Below, in pieces: positions 1 through 8,332 of a stretch of DNA of 64,000 nt (the first letter of the stretch is position 1; each line of letters starts with the position of its first letter). Origin of the DNA: Xanthomonas dyei. GTDB lineage: Bacteria > Pseudomonadota > Gammaproteobacteria > Xanthomonadales > Xanthomonadaceae. The notes beneath the pieces are model-generated. The model saw only the letters and a list, made by a program, of their open reading frames with translations, made no database searches and was not told where the DNA came from. Position numbers and translations under genes: made by a program. The DNA lies in contig NZ_MDEE01000024.1 of NCBI RefSeq assembly GCF_002939865.1, positions 482-64,481 of the forward strand. The letters are read 5' to 3'.

Positions 1-254
1 AGTAAGAAATGTGGGGAAACCTCAGGGTCGGAATGGTTTGGCAGACCTTATTCGGATGAACTACTCGGTCGCCCGCGCGGCCGAGTGGTCACTCTGCGCC
101 GCAGTATCGCTTCGATCTGCGCCTGGAATCGTGGAGCAGCAGCGCGAGCAATCGGCCGCTCCCCAGCACCGGATGGTGTGAGGTGATAGTGGGATAACAG
201 CGTCAGGTTCTGAGGTGTTCCCACCTTAAAATAACGGGCTCAGATTCTTTTCAC

Positions 255-818
255 CTACTGCATTGCCGTGGGGGCACCAACGAGAATCGCCCCGGCAACG
301 ATCTCGAACAGGCGGCCGGACCGATCGGCATGCGAAGGCTGTTCGCGAAGCCAGGCCAAGGCGGCGATGAGGTCGAACAGTTCGTCTCCGTCGATGTCGG
401 CACGCGCTTTGCCATCTGCCTGGGCGCGCGCCAGCAGTGCCGCACCAGCGGAGCGCAGCCTGACGCAGGAGTCGTGCAGTGCGGAGGATTCGTCTTCGAT
501 GGCCGACATCATCGGCGCAAGGACACCGCGCTGGCGATGCGTGAAATCGATGACGTCCTGCAGCCACAGCACCAATGCCCGGTCCGATGCGTCCGCGTGC
601 TGCAAGCCATCGGCCTTGGTCGCCAGGTCTTCGAAGCTGCTGCGCAATAGCGCTTCCAGCAAGGCCTCGCGCGTGGGGAAGTGCCGGTACAAGGTGCCCA
701 GCCCGACCCCGGCACGGCGGGCGATGTCACGCAGCGATGCCTCCGCGCCCGCTTCTGCGAGGGCTTGCCGTGCCACGTCCAACAAGCGCGCGTAGTTCTT
801 CTGTGCGTCGGCTCTCAT
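255..818 (-). CDS. TetR/AcrR family transcriptional regulator
   Basis: This 187-residue protein has the TetR layout: an N-terminal helix-turn-helix (residues about 8-55, with SLRDIARRAGVGLGTLYRHFPTR split around the classic GTLYRHF motif) and a ligand-binding helical remainder. It most likely represses the divergent oxidoreductase gene that starts at 885, because the 66-base gap between them contains two tandem palindromes of operator type. Length is normal for the family. The ligand cannot be read from the sequence. TetR partners of such quinone-oxidoreductase-like enzymes often sense electrophiles or small organics, but that is inference. Confidence 0.9.
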   Translation of the reverse strand: MRADAQKNYARLLDVARQALAEAGAEASLRDIARRAGVGLGTLYRHFPTREALLEALLRSSFEDLATKADGLQHADASDRALVLWLQDVIDFTHRQRGVLAPMMSAIEDESSALHDSCVRLRSAGAALLARAQADGKARADIDGDELFDLIAALAWLREQPSHADRSGRLFEIVAGAILVGAPTAMQ

Positions 819-835
819 GCCCCATCCTTTACATT

Positions 836-871
836 CGGAGCAGTGCTCCGTATATTCGGATCACTGTTCCG
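836..871. promoter_or_regulatory. Two tandem TetR operator-like palindromes
   Basis: Positions 836-850 read CGGAGCAGTGCTCCG, a palindrome with 7-base arms around one central base. Positions 857-871 read CGGATCACTGTTCCG, the same site with one changed base in each arm. Their starts are 21 bases apart, two helical turns, so both would face the same side of the DNA. They lie between the divergent TetR gene and the oxidoreductase gene. Binding by the neighbouring TetR protein is inferred. Confidence 0.75.
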
Positions 872-884
872 CTCAGGATATCGC

Positions 885-1919
885 ATGCAAGCCGTTACAG
901 AAACGATGAAGACGATGAAGGCCGTCCGTCAGACCGCATTCGGTGGGCCCGACGTACTCCGCTACGAAGACGCGCCGATGCCTGCACTACAACCGGGGGA
1001 AGTGCTGATCCGGGTGCGCGCCGTCGGCTTGAATCCACCGGACTGGTACCTGCGTGAGGGCTACAAGGCGCTGCCCGCGCAGTGGCGCCCGGCGGTGGAT
1101 TTTCCGTTGATATTGGGCACGGACGTGTCAGGCGTGATCGAAGCGGTTGCCGACGACGTCGAAGGGCTGTCGGTGGGCGAAGAGGTCTATGCGATGGTGC
1201 GCTTTCCGAGCGGATTGGCCGGAGGCAGCCGTGCGTACGCGCAGTATGTGACCGCGCCAGCAGACGAGGTCGCCGTCAAACCCACCGGGATCGACCATGC
1301 ACACGCTGCGGGTGCGCCCATGTCGCTGTTGACGGCCTGGCAGTTCATGGTCGAACAAGGGCACAACGCACCCAATCCGCTGCAACCGATGCCGCATGTG
1401 CCGGTGGAGCTGCATGGCAGGACCGTGGTGGTCAACGGTGCCGCCGGCGGCGTCGGTCACTTTGCAGTGCAGTTGGCGAAATGGAAGGGTGCGCATGTGG
1501 TGGCGATCGCCTCAGGCAGACACGAAGCATTCGTGCGTGAGTTGGGCGCGGATGTGTTCATCGATTACACCCGGGTCGCCGCAGAAGAAGCCGTGAGCGA
1601 CGCAGATCTGGTCGTGGATGCCGTGGGCGGCCCGGCGACGGGGCGATTCGTGCGCACGCTCAAACGTGGTGGAGCGCGGTTTCCGATCTTTCCGCTCGGA
1701 TTCGACGGCGGGCAAGCCGCCAACGCCTTGGGTGTGAGCGTCTCCACCACCCAGGTCAGATCCAGCGGCGCACAGCTCGCTGCATTGGCGACGCTCTTGC
1801 AAGACGGCATCGTGCGCGTGGGCATCGACAGCAGCTTCGATCTGTCGCAGGTGCGGCAAGCACACGAACGCGCAGCGCAAGGCCACATCCAGGGCAAGAT
1901 CGTGATGACCGTCGAGTGA
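885..1919 (+). CDS. NADP-dependent quinone oxidoreductase-like (zinc-free MDR family)
   Basis: A 344-residue medium-chain dehydrogenase/reductase. The GroES-like N-terminal half carries PGEVLIRVRAVGLNPPDW, and the nucleotide-binding half has the Rossmann motif NGAAGGVGHFAVQLAKWKGA (residues about 182-201). No zinc-ligand cysteine pattern is seen, which fits the quinone-oxidoreductase branch using NADPH. The ATG at 885 is chosen because AGGA lies at 876-879; an in-frame ATG at 906 is possible. The reading frame stays open upstream to 681, but that part runs antisense through the TetR gene. It is probably repressed by the divergent TetR protein and co-transcribed with the next gene, which overlaps its stop codon. 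Confidence 0.88.
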   Translation: MQAVTETMKTMKAVRQTAFGGPDVLRYEDAPMPALQPGEVLIRVRAVGLNPPDWYLREGYKALPAQWRPAVDFPLILGTDVSGVIEAVADDVEGLSVGEEVYAMVRFPSGLAGGSRAYAQYVTAPADEVAVKPTGIDHAHAAGAPMSLLTAWQFMVEQGHNAPNPLQPMPHVPVELHGRTVVVNGAAGGVGHFAVQLAKWKGAHVVAIASGRHEAFVRELGADVFIDYTRVAAEEAVSDADLVVDAVGGPATGRFVRTLKRGGARFPIFPLGFDGGQAANALGVSVSTTQVRSSGAQLAALATLLQDGIVRVGIDSSFDLSQVRQAHERAAQGHIQGKIVMTVE

Positions 1920-2302
1920 TGGACGATCACCAGACCATCCTGCGTGCGAACGTTCTCAAGGCCGCGGTGGAGGACTTGCTCAACAATCGCCAGCTGAGCG
2001 TGGAAGGGGCCATGGACCGGCACTTCAGCCCCGACTTTCGGCAATGCAGCAACGGTCTCCGGGAAGACCGCACTGCCGTGAGCGAACGCATCGTGCAGCT
2101 ACGCGAGGATTTGCAGCACGCCACGTTCGTTGTGCGCGACGAGTTTTGCTGCGGCAATCGCTATGCGCAGCGGCACACGATTGCCCTTGCGATGCGCCAT
2201 GGCCCAGCGCTCGCACTGGATGTCTACGTGTTCGCCGAACGCGATGCCGATGGACGGTTTCTCTGGATCGATGAGGCGGTTCATCCGGTCGCAGTGGCAT
2301 AA
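1919..2302 (+). CDS. SnoaL/NTF2-like small protein
   Basis: About 127 residues, starting at the ATG of a TGATG overlap with the upstream oxidoreductase (a GTG three bases earlier is also possible), so translation is probably coupled. The size and pattern (a charged helical start, LSVEGAMDRHFSPDF, then alternating strands ending in DVYVFAERDADGRFLWIDEAVHPV) fit the SnoaL-like NTF2 fold, a small alpha+beta barrel used by many cyclases, isomerases and sensor proteins. The real substrate is unknown. Being in one unit with a TetR-controlled reductase suggests a shared detoxification or small-molecule role. Confidence 0.7.
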   Translation: MDDHQTILRANVLKAAVEDLLNNRQLSVEGAMDRHFSPDFRQCSNGLREDRTAVSERIVQLREDLQHATFVVRDEFCCGNRYAQRHTIALAMRHGPALALDVYVFAERDADGRFLWIDEAVHPVAVA

Positions 2303-2370
2303 GCCAATCTGTCATGACCCCCGACGAGCCACCAACAAAACTGCCGCGCTCACCGCCATGCATGTGTAGC

Positions 2371-2470
2371 CGGTGCGCAGTGCGGCATGTACCACGCGTA
2401 CACTCCGGTTCCTCCGCGCCGTCCACACCTACCGGTCGGATGACTGTCCTTTGCGTGTTGTAAGCCGCTC
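2371..2470 (+). repeat. Dispersed intergenic element, copy 1
   Basis: One of four related intergenic stretches in this window. Positions 2380-2413 are identical, base for base over 34 positions, to the reverse complement of 62344-62377. The core is GGCATGTACCACGCGTACAC followed by TCCGGTTCCT, and the copy ends in a GTTGTAAGCCGC-like tail. It lies about 70 bases after the stop codon of the SnoaL-like gene and runs in the same direction. Confidence 0.75.
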
Positions 2471-2527
2471 GCATAGATCAGAAGTGAAAGCGCTCGGGAT
2501 TCGCAAGCCCCGCCAGCGCTGTCGTTG

Positions 2528-2905
2528 TCACAGCGCCGGATGCAGGTTGCGCACGGCGCTGACGCTTTCCAGTAGCGCTGCGACGTGCAGGATGGTGGAT
2601 TCTGCCTGCCACTTGCCGACGATCTGCACGTTGATCGGCAAGCCGTCCTTGCTTGTGCCAAACCGCATCGCAACACCAGGCAGGCCGGCGACATTGAGCG
2701 GCACTGTTGCGCCTTGAAGGTGGGTGGCGTCCACGGTCTGACCGTCGATAGTGAATTCCTCGACGCCGTGCTTATGCGCGGGAATCGGCAACACGTGGGT
2801 GATCAGTGCATCGTAGCGGCTGAAGTAGTTGGCATAGCCATCACGGATGCGCTCGCCGGCCTGCTCTGCCTCGATGTAATCCAAACAAGTCAGATGAAAC
2901 GCAGC
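2528..2905 (-). pseudogene. Amidase signature family, C-terminal remnant
   Basis: About 125 residues resemble only the C-terminal end of an amidase-signature enzyme: DYIEAEQAGERIRDGY, YFSRYDALITHVLPIPAHKHG, then NVAGLPGVAMRFG and GLPINVQIVGKW before a final helix. Family members are usually around 450-500 residues and carry the GGSSGG catalytic region upstream, which is absent. Reading upstream in frame, a stop codon occurs about 9 codons before the apparent start, and the start itself would be TTG. I therefore read it as a decayed or truncated gene, not a working enzyme. Confidence 0.72.
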
Positions 2906-3404
2906 CTGTTAGAAGCGCGGTCCATTCTCAACGTTAGCCAGCACGTCCGGTCGAATTTTCATCCAACAAAGCGTCGCATGTCACATGTCTGCATCCCGGC
3001 AGATGATTGAGACGTTGTGTCGGGTGTGTGTTCTGCCGCTCGCTAAGGTTGGCTTGAGCCCTACCGGTGCTTGAGGACGACATGAGCCCTGTCGCTGCAT
3101 CAAGTTCCTGTCGATGCTCTCCGGTCACGTTTTATGGTGACTCTGGAAGCATCAATCAATGTCCCTGACGCTGTAGGCATGGATAAGACGGTGGCGTTGA
3201 GTTTCCGGCATCAGCGCTTGGGCATGGCGCTGGCCAACTGCTTCGGAAGGATATTGGAAATCAGATACATCAGGAAATGTTGCGCTGAATAACCAGGTGT
3301 CACGCACGCTGCGTCCAACGTTGTGCCAGGGTGCCGGTTGATCGGTCATCCATGGCGAGAGGCGACTCGAGGCGGCCTTTCCAGCCCCCAAGAGGGTAAT
3401 TATC
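2906..3404. other. Intergenic region without recognisable gene
   Basis: Roughly 500 bases of visibly lower GC between the amidase remnant and the two-repeat protein. I see no convincing coding frame, RNA gene or insertion-sequence end. A good ribosome-binding site, AAGAGGG, sits at its right edge about ten bases before the ATG at 3405. Confidence 0.5.
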
Positions 3405-3932
3405 ATGGCTATCACGATCCTTTCCGCTGTGTACGGCACCAGCAACGCAGGAATCGATGTCACCCAGGTGTGCCAGAACATCGTCGACACAGGCAACGAC
3501 GATATCACCGCAAGCAATGCCTTCTTCGGAACGGACCCCGACCCGGGTACGGTCAAGAGCTTTGCGCTTCTGTACAAGAATCCCGCGTTGAACAACGGCA
3601 ATCCCATCGCGCTCGGTTGCGCGGAAAATGGCCAGATCGATCTGGTTCCCAATCCGCCTACCGCCACGACGCCCGTTCCAGTGCCGGGTAAACCCAGTTT
3701 TACAGTCGTGCGTGCACTGTACGGCACCGGCAACAACGGGTACGACGTCACCGCAACATGCCAATGGCTGATCAACAATGGTGGTACAGCGATCACGGTG
3801 AGCAACGCAACGTTCGGTGGAGATCCCGATCCCAATGTCAAAAAGAACTTTGCCATCGTTTATACGGCTGTGGGCGGCGGCGCGCAGCAGTTTCGTGCCT
3901 GTGCAGAAGGCTCGACATTGAACCTGAGTTAG
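3405..3932 (+). CDS. Two-repeat YG...DVT...DPDP protein (possible lectin-like)
   Basis: A 175-residue protein made of two copies of one domain (residues about 4-58 and 99-155) joined by a proline/threonine linker (PPTATTPVPVPGKP). Each copy has A-YGT, then DVT with CQ nearby, SNA-FG, DPDP and K-FA--Y. This pattern recalls SUEL-type carbohydrate-binding domains and a bacterial family of YG/DVT beta-sandwich proteins, but I cannot assign it firmly. There is no signal peptide. A clear AAGAGGG ribosome site supports the start. The gene has lower GC than its neighbours, suggesting acquisition. No function is proven; sugar binding is a guess from the motif. Confidence 0.75.
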   Translation: MAITILSAVYGTSNAGIDVTQVCQNIVDTGNDDITASNAFFGTDPDPGTVKSFALLYKNPALNNGNPIALGCAENGQIDLVPNPPTATTPVPVPGKPSFTVVRALYGTGNNGYDVTATCQWLINNGGTAITVSNATFGGDPDPNVKKNFAIVYTAVGGGAQQFRACAEGSTLNLS

Positions 3933-3992
3933 CCGGTTGCTGAGCAGAGTGCGTTGCGCTGATGTGACTCAAGATTGGCCCTGATCGGTAGT

Positions 3993-4031
3993 TCTCCAGT
4001 CCTTCTCCCGTCAGTGGGGAGGGACTGGAGA
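3993..4031. repeat. Strong hairpin after the two-repeat gene
   Basis: TCTCCAGTCC at the left pairs exactly with GGACTGGAGA at the right, with inner CTCCC/GGGAG pairing as well. It lies about 60 bases after the stop at 3932. There is no run of T, so it may stabilise a transcript end or be a REP-like element instead of a classic terminator. Confidence 0.6.
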
Positions 4032-4221
4032 TTATGTAGCGCAGAAGACGATGAGGATGAAGATGGTGCCTTGTCGACCAAGTCGTGGCTAACCATGTCC
4101 CAAGATTGCGCCAATAAGATCGGATTAGCCGGCTCTGATTCTTTCATGAATCAATCGCCGGTCATCGGCCACTGCGGCAAGCCGCTGTGGTTTTCCTGTC
4201 TTTTTGAAGGTTGAACGAATC

Positions 4222-4647
4222 ATGCACCCGCCGATCTCTGCCGCACGCTGTCTCGTCCTCGCATTGGTTGCATTGAGCGCAACCGCATTCGCCGCCCAAC
4301 CGATCACCGGGAAGTGGTTCACCGATAACCAACAGGCACTGGTGGACATCCAGCCGTGCGGCGCAGCGCTGTGCGGCACCATCGTCAAGGTGCTGCGTGT
4401 GAAGCCGGGTAGCGCAAAGACCGATGTGTTCAATCCGGATCCGTCAAAGCGCCACAACCCGATGGAAGGAACAGTGATCCTCAGCGAGCTGGTGGATGCG
4501 GGGGATCTGTGGAAAGGCAAGATCTACAACCCGGAATCCGGCAAGCGCTACAACGCCAAGGTCAAACGCGATGCCGATGGCTCGTTGAAGGTGGAGGGAT
4601 GTGTGGCCTTCATCTGCCAGGGCCCAACCTGGCAGCCTGCCAACTGA
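4222..4647 (+). CDS. DUF2147 family secreted protein
   Basis: A 141-residue protein with a signal peptide (CLVLALVALSATAFA, cleavage after AFAA) followed by a DUF2147 pattern: ITGKWFTDNQQALVDIQPC, GAALCGTIVKV, then LWKGKIYNPESGKRYNAKV and a C-terminal VEGCVAFICQG. The family is a small periplasmic beta-barrel-like domain of unknown role, common in proteobacteria. The ATG at 4222 gives a clean signal peptide; a TTG at 4204 would add six residues. The two cysteine pairs (PCGAALC and GCVAFIC) could form disulfides in the periplasm. Confidence 0.85.
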   Translation: MHPPISAARCLVLALVALSATAFAAQPITGKWFTDNQQALVDIQPCGAALCGTIVKVLRVKPGSAKTDVFNPDPSKRHNPMEGTVILSELVDAGDLWKGKIYNPESGKRYNAKVKRDADGSLKVEGCVAFICQGPTWQPAN

Positions 4648-4769
4648 TCGCCGCGCAGACGCACGGTCGGGGAAGCTAGCCAGCTCGATACAGCCAGCTC
4701 GTTACAACCTGGGCCGAGCCTCCAAGCGCGACTAACGAAACGACTGGGGAGCCGCCCGGCAGGCATAGC

Positions 4770-4868
4770 CGATGTTCGACCTCGGCCGGTCCAACTCGGA
4801 CACTACGGTTCCTGCGCGCTGTCCACGCTCGCCTGATACCTGTCCGCATGGCGTTGTTAGCCGTTTAA
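4770..4868 (+). repeat. Dispersed intergenic element, copy 2
   Basis: A more diverged copy of the element at 2371. It keeps CACTACGGTTCCTGCGCGCT and GTCCACGC and ends in GTTGTTAGCCG. It follows the DUF2147 gene in the same orientation, about 120 bases after its stop. Confidence 0.6.
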
Positions 4869-4943
4869 ATCGTTACGTATTCAGCCGCCCACCCAGCCGC
4901 CAATGCGGGATACTGCGCCTCCACGCAGGCGAGATGGGCCCCG

Positions 4944-5483
4944 ATGTCCGAGCTGCCGATCACCGAGTTGTTGCAGGCCTGGCAGCACGACGCGCCCGGG
5001 GCGGGCGACGCCTTGGCGCGGCAGGTCTACGAGGTGTTGCGCAGCACCGCGATGCGCGAGTTGCGCCGCGATGCACGCGCCGGGCTGCAGGCAACCGAGC
5101 TGGTGCACGAGGCGTGGATGCGGCTGGAGCAGGGCCAGCAAGGGTTCCGTTCGCGCACGCATTTCTATGCGGTGGCGGCGCTGCAGATGCGCCATCTGTT
5201 GGTGGATCTGGCGCGGCAGCAGGCCAGCGCCAAGCGGCTTGGGCAGGCGGTGACGCTGACGATCAGCTTGTCCGACGGCGCAGCGCGGCCGGAAGCGCTG
5301 ATGGTGGTGGCCGATGCCTTCGACAAGCTGGCGCGGGTGGATGAGCGCAAGGCCAAGGCGTTTGCGTTGACCGAGCTGGTGGGCTTGAGCGTGGCCGAAG
5401 CGGCCGAGCAGCTGGAGGTGTCGGTGCCCACGCTGGAGCGCGATCTGCGGTTTGCGCGGGTGTGGTTGGCGGCGCAGCTGTGA
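4944..5483 (+). CDS. ecfK: ECF sigma factor EcfK-like (T6SS activator)
   Basis: A 179-residue extracytoplasmic-function sigma factor with a sigma-2 part (residues about 20-95, ELVHEAWMRLEQG, THFYAVAALQMRHLLVD) and a sigma-4 helix-turn-helix (ELVGLSVAEAAEQLEVSVPTLERDLRFAR). In X. citri the pair EcfK/PknS turns on T6SS genes. In most ECF factors region 2.2 starts with an acidic DAED-like stretch that contacts RNA polymerase. Here that position reads LQATELVHEAW, with Thr51 where an acidic residue is expected, as in ECF factors switched on by threonine phosphorylation. The next gene, a kinase, overlaps it by GTGA, which fits phosphorylation control. Identity as ecfK is by context and architecture. 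Confidence 0.85.
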   Translation: MSELPITELLQAWQHDAPGAGDALARQVYEVLRSTAMRELRRDARAGLQATELVHEAWMRLEQGQQGFRSRTHFYAVAALQMRHLLVDLARQQASAKRLGQAVTLTISLSDGAARPEALMVVADAFDKLARVDERKAKAFALTELVGLSVAEAAEQLEVSVPTLERDLRFARVWLAAQL

Positions 5484-7975
5484 GCGTGGCGGCCACTGCT
5501 TGGCAGCGGCTGGAGGCGCTGTTCCATCAGGCCTGTCAGTTGCCGGTGCGCGAGCGCGAGGCCTTTGCGCATGCGCAGGCCGGCGACGATGCGGTGTTGC
5601 GCGATGAATTGCTGGCGATGCTGGCGGTGGAATCGCAGGCCACGCTGCGCGTGCGTGGGCCACTGAAACAGGCCGCCGCCGCATTGCGCGCGCCGTTGCC
5701 GGAGCTGCCGGCCGGCACGCGCTTTGGTGCGTGGGCGATCGACCGCCTGATCGGTGCCGGCGGCATGGGCCAGGTGTATCTGGGCCATCGTGCCGACGGT
5801 GCCTACGAGCGCGAGGTGGCGATCAAGCTGGTGGCCGCCGACGCGCTGGATGTGCAGGGCCGTGCATTGTTCGAGTTCGAATGCCGGCTGCTCGCGCAGA
5901 TGGTGCATCCGGCGATCGCGCAGATTCACGATGTGGGCACCGATGCGCACGACCGCCCCTACCTGGTGATGGAGTACCTGCGCGGCGAGCCGATCACCTG
6001 GTGGTGCGATGCGCATCGGTTGTCGTTGCATGCGCGCGTGTTGCTGATGTTGCGGGTGAGCGAGGCGGTGCAGCACGCGCATCAGAAAGGCGTGATCCAT
6101 CGCGACCTCAAGCCCAGCAACGTGCTGGTCAGCGAGATCGATGGCCGGCCGATGCTGGGCGTAATCGACTTCGGCATCGCCATCGATGCCGCCAACCCGG
6201 GCATGACCTCGGCGCATGGACGCGGCACACCCGGCTACATGAGCCCGGAGCAGGCGCGCGGCGCGCAGGAGGTGGACGCGCGCAGCGACATCTACGCCTT
6301 GGGGGCGATGTTCTACGAACTCAGCTGCGGGCTGGTGCCAGTGGCCGGGCGCGACGGGTTGCCGCAGCCGCCATCGCAGCGCGTGGCAGCGGTACCGCCC
6401 GATGCGCGTGCGCGCATCTGCACGGCGCGTGCGACCACCCATACGCGTCTGCAGCAGCAACTGCGCGATGGCCTGGATGCGATCGTGCTGCGCGCGTTGT
6501 CGCCGGAGCCGGTGGCGCGCTACGCCTCGGTGTCGGCGCTGCTGGACGATCTGCATCGTTGGCTCGATGGCTACCCGCCGCGCGCGCTACGCGCTGGCCG
6601 GTTATTGCGGTTGCGCAAGTTCACCCAGCGCCATCGCAGTGGCGTGCTGGCCGGTGGATTAGTGGCGATGGCCGTGATCACTGGCCTGGGTGCCACGCTG
6701 TGGTCGCTGCAGCAGGCCGCGCGCGACGCGCAACGTGCGCGCGTCACTGGCGATTTCATGGCCTCGGTGTTGTCCAGCGTGGACCCGGCGATTGCCAAGG
6801 ATCTGGACAAGACGCTGATGCTGCGTGTGCTGGAGCAGGCCTCGCAACGCGCCGCGCGCGAACTGGCCAGCCAGCCCGATGCGCGCACCGATGTGGAGAA
6901 GACGCTGGGCGGCACCTTGATTGCGCTGGCCGATTTTCCGCAGGCGGTGCTGCATCTGCGCACCGCCCACGCACTGGCGCAACAGAGCATGGGCGCGGGC
7001 AGCAGGCCGGCGTTGAAGACGGCCTCCATGCTGGGCCAGGCGCTGCGCGGTGCAGGCAAGCGCAACGAAGCGGTGCAGGTGCTGCGTCAAGGCATTGCGC
7101 AGGCCGAGCGCGGCGATCTGCAACAGCAAGCCATTGGCAATGAAATGCGCGCCTGGCTGGGCTGGACGCTGCGCGATCAGGGCCGCATGGCCGAGGCCAT
7201 GACCGAGAGCCGGCGTGCCTATGTGGCGGCGCTGGCCAATCCCGCGACCAGCGCAGATCAACGCATCGATGCCGGCAATGTCTATGCCGCGCTGCTGGCC
7301 GATAGCGGGCAACTACTCCCGGCGATCGCCTTGCAACGCAGTCTCCTGCGCGAGCGCAGCGCCCTGCATGGGGCCGAGCATCCGCTGGTGCTGGCGATGC
7401 GCAACAGCCTGTCGGTGTATCTGTTGATGCAACGCGATTTTGCCGGCGCCGAGGCCGAACTTGCGCCGCTGCTGCAGATCAATCGCAGGCTCTACGGGAG
7501 TAACGCCATGGATACCTTGATGGTGGAAGCCAATCTGGCCGGCGCGCTGCGTCAGCAGGGCAAGGTGGCCGAAGCTGGCCCGTATTATCGGGAGGCGCTG
7601 GAGCGCACGCGCGCCGTGTTTGGAGACGATGCGCCCGCCACCATCAGCATGCGCAGCAATCATGCGTTCTGGCTGCTGGACGCCGGGCAGGCGGCAGCCT
7701 CGCTGGCCGAGCAGCGGGCCGCACTGGCCACCAGCCTGCGCGTGCTGGGCCGCGCGCATCCGCAGACGGCCGAGATCCTGCGCGGTATGTCCGAAGCCGA
7801 GCGCACGCTCGGCCAGGCCGCCGCCGCGCGCGCGCATGCGCAGCAGGCGGTGCAAGTGCTCACCGGCATCTTTGGCGATGCCGAAGCGCCGCTGCGTGCG
7901 GCACGGCAGACCCTGGCGTTGGCGGAGCCGGCCGCCTCCAGCGTGGAGACGACAACGTCGGTGGCGCGGCGCTGA
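5480..7975 (+). CDS. pknS: Transmembrane Ser/Thr kinase with TPR sensor region (PknS-like)
   Basis: An 831-residue protein starting at GTG inside the sigma factor's stop (GTGA). An N-terminal Hanks-type kinase shows a glycine loop GAGGMGQVY (about residue 91), Lys116 in VAIKL, HRDLKPSN with catalytic Asp209, and DFG with Asp230, so it should be active. One membrane helix follows (about residues 387-408, SGVLAGGLVAMAVITGLG). The remaining 420 residues are TPR-like helical repeats, predicted to be periplasmic. In X. citri PknS activates EcfK and thereby T6SS expression, linked to resistance to amoebae. The gene order is consistent with a two-gene signalling operon. Confidence 0.86.
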   Translation: MSVAATAWQRLEALFHQACQLPVREREAFAHAQAGDDAVLRDELLAMLAVESQATLRVRGPLKQAAAALRAPLPELPAGTRFGAWAIDRLIGAGGMGQVYLGHRADGAYEREVAIKLVAADALDVQGRALFEFECRLLAQMVHPAIAQIHDVGTDAHDRPYLVMEYLRGEPITWWCDAHRLSLHARVLLMLRVSEAVQHAHQKGVIHRDLKPSNVLVSEIDGRPMLGVIDFGIAIDAANPGMTSAHGRGTPGYMSPEQARGAQEVDARSDIYALGAMFYELSCGLVPVAGRDGLPQPPSQRVAAVPPDARARICTARATTHTRLQQQLRDGLDAIVLRALSPEPVARYASVSALLDDLHRWLDGYPPRALRAGRLLRLRKFTQRHRSGVLAGGLVAMAVITGLGATLWSLQQAARDAQRARVTGDFMASVLSSVDPAIAKDLDKTLMLRVLEQASQRAARELASQPDARTDVEKTLGGTLIALADFPQAVLHLRTAHALAQQSMGAGSRPALKTASMLGQALRGAGKRNEAVQVLRQGIAQAERGDLQQQAIGNEMRAWLGWTLRDQGRMAEAMTESRRAYVAALANPATSADQRIDAGNVYAALLADSGQLLPAIALQRSLLRERSALHGAEHPLVLAMRNSLSVYLLMQRDFAGAEAELAPLLQINRRLYGSNAMDTLMVEANLAGALRQQGKVAEAGPYYREALERTRAVFGDDAPATISMRSNHAFWLLDAGQAAASLAEQRAALATSLRVLGRAHPQTAEILRGMSEAERTLGQAAAARAHAQQAVQVLTGIFGDAEAPLRAARQTLALAEPAASSVETTTSVARR

Positions 7976-8044
7976 GACGAATCGTCGGGTAAGCCGCGCC
8001 ATGCGGCGCGATAGTGCCCGCACTGCCAGCGCCGGAGCGCACCC

Positions 8045-8332
8045 GTGCAACCTGCCGCACGCCTGACCGATCTGCATGTCTGCCCGATGGTCACCGGTGT
8101 GGTGCCGCATGTGGGTGGGCCGATCATCGGGCCTGGCGCATCGACGGTGTTGATCGGTGGCCTGCCGGCCGCGCGCATCGGCGATTCGGCGGTGTGCGTC
8201 GGCCCGCCGGACAGCATCGTGATGGGCGCGCCCACCGTGCTCATCAGCGGGCAACCGGCGGCCCGCCTGGGCGATAGCACTGCGCATGGCGGGGTGATCG
8301 CCTTGGGCTGTTTTACGGTGTTGATCGGCTGA
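8045..8332 (+). CDS. PAAR-domain spike tip protein
   Basis: A 95-residue stand-alone PAAR protein, starting at GTG. It has the family's repeated pattern: PAARLTDLHVC, PHVGGPIIGPGASTVLIGG, PAARIGDSAVCVGPPDSIVMGAPTVLISGQPAARLGDST and a final GG-IA-GCFTVLIG. PAAR proteins cap the VgrG trimer at the tip of the T6SS needle. There is no extension that would make it a toxin by itself, so any effector would be recruited separately. It lies between pknS and the methyltransferase gene, with vgrG further downstream on the same strand. Confidence 0.92.
   Translation: MQPAARLTDLHVCPMVTGVVPHVGGPIIGPGASTVLIGGLPAARIGDSAVCVGPPDSIVMGAPTVLISGQPAARLGDSTAHGGVIALGCFTVLIG

Noticed and set aside
1-254. Possible gene at the left edge.
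   Set aside because: Only short frames are open, none with recognisable content. The stretch looks non-coding or is the end of something beyond the window.
3152-3856. A 234-residue minus-strand frame with hydrophobic segments opposite the two-repeat gene.
   Set aside because: It mirrors the two DVT repeats, giving a false internal repeat, and lacks a good start signal.
4772-5344. A plus-strand frame overlapping the sigma factor start.
   Set aside because: Out of frame with ecfK and of low-complexity Arg/Gly/Ala composition.
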